From Planctomycetaceae bacterium (GTDB lineage: Bacteria > Planctomycetota > Planctomycetia > Pirellulales > UBA1268): a stretch of 5,937 nucleotides of DNA. Below, piece after piece: positions 5,826 through 5,937 of this stretch. A model generated the notes under the pieces. That model did not search any database and was not told the DNA's origin. It worked only from the letters and a program-made list of their open reading frames with translations. The position numbers and the translations under genes are program-made. Numbering within the stretch: the stretch's first letter is position 1; every line of letters starts with the position of its first letter. The stretch spans positions 1 through 5,937 of the forward strand of contig CANGIH010000171.1 of assembly GCA_947453875.1 (NCBI GenBank), written 5' to 3'.

Positions 5826-5937
5826 TCGAATCGACTCCAGAAATTCCCAGGTGTTGCGGAGGTGTCGGCCGCGGCATCGGGCATTCGTGCACACGATCCA
5901 CAGCCTTCTGCGGCGGGGAATCGCCGTTCGGATCGGA
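5826..5937. other. Right-edge segment without a confident gene
   Basis: These 112 bases follow the CoA-transferase stop. I see no hairpin with a T-run, no RNA gene and no forward gene with a good ribosome site. A GGAGG at 5858-5862 has no suitably spaced start codon. A minus-strand frame is open from the window edge across this segment to a stop at 5757-5759, but it overlaps the CoA-transferase gene and matches no family I recognise. Confidence 0.4.

Overview
The window is GC-rich (by eye roughly two thirds G+C) and carries five genes, all on the + strand, with short gaps or overlaps between them. There are no RNA genes, insertion sequences, CRISPR arrays or phage genes. The combination of a secreted alginate-lyase-fold protein, a small secreted DUF4440/NTF2-like protein and a Tat-exported Dcr2-type phosphoesterase, with GC-rich codon use, suggests a free-living environmental Gram-negative bacterium. 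A planctomycete (Pirellulales-like) is my best guess, but no marker gene proves it.

Layout. (1) 36-1202: a secreted protein of the alginate lyase (PF05426-like) superfamily, probably acting on a polysaccharide outside the cytoplasm. (2) 1203-1349: the largest gap. It holds a GC-rich hairpin just after the lyase stop, then a cluster of short palindromes that could be regulatory. (3) 1350-1820: a small exported NTF2-like (DUF4440-type) protein. (4) 1886-2899: a calcineurin-like metallophosphoesterase with a Tat signal and a complete set of metal-binding motifs. (5) 2899-4524: a fused aminoglycoside-phosphotransferase-like / P-loop kinase protein. (6) 4521-5825: a CoA-transferase of the acetyl-CoA hydrolase / 4-hydroxybutyrate CoA-transferase family. 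(7) 5826-5937: no confident gene.

The last three genes are tightly packed. The phosphoesterase stop overlaps the kinase start (TGATG), and the kinase stop overlaps a TTG start of the CoA-transferase (TTGA). They are therefore very probably co-transcribed and translationally coupled; the NTF2-like gene, 65 bp upstream, may belong to the same transcript. The individual families are known. The clustering of an exported phosphatase, a cytoplasmic two-domain kinase of unknown substrate and a CoA-transferase is the most interesting point, but the sequence alone does not show that they form one pathway. I see no clear evidence of a new defence, mobile or RNA-based system.
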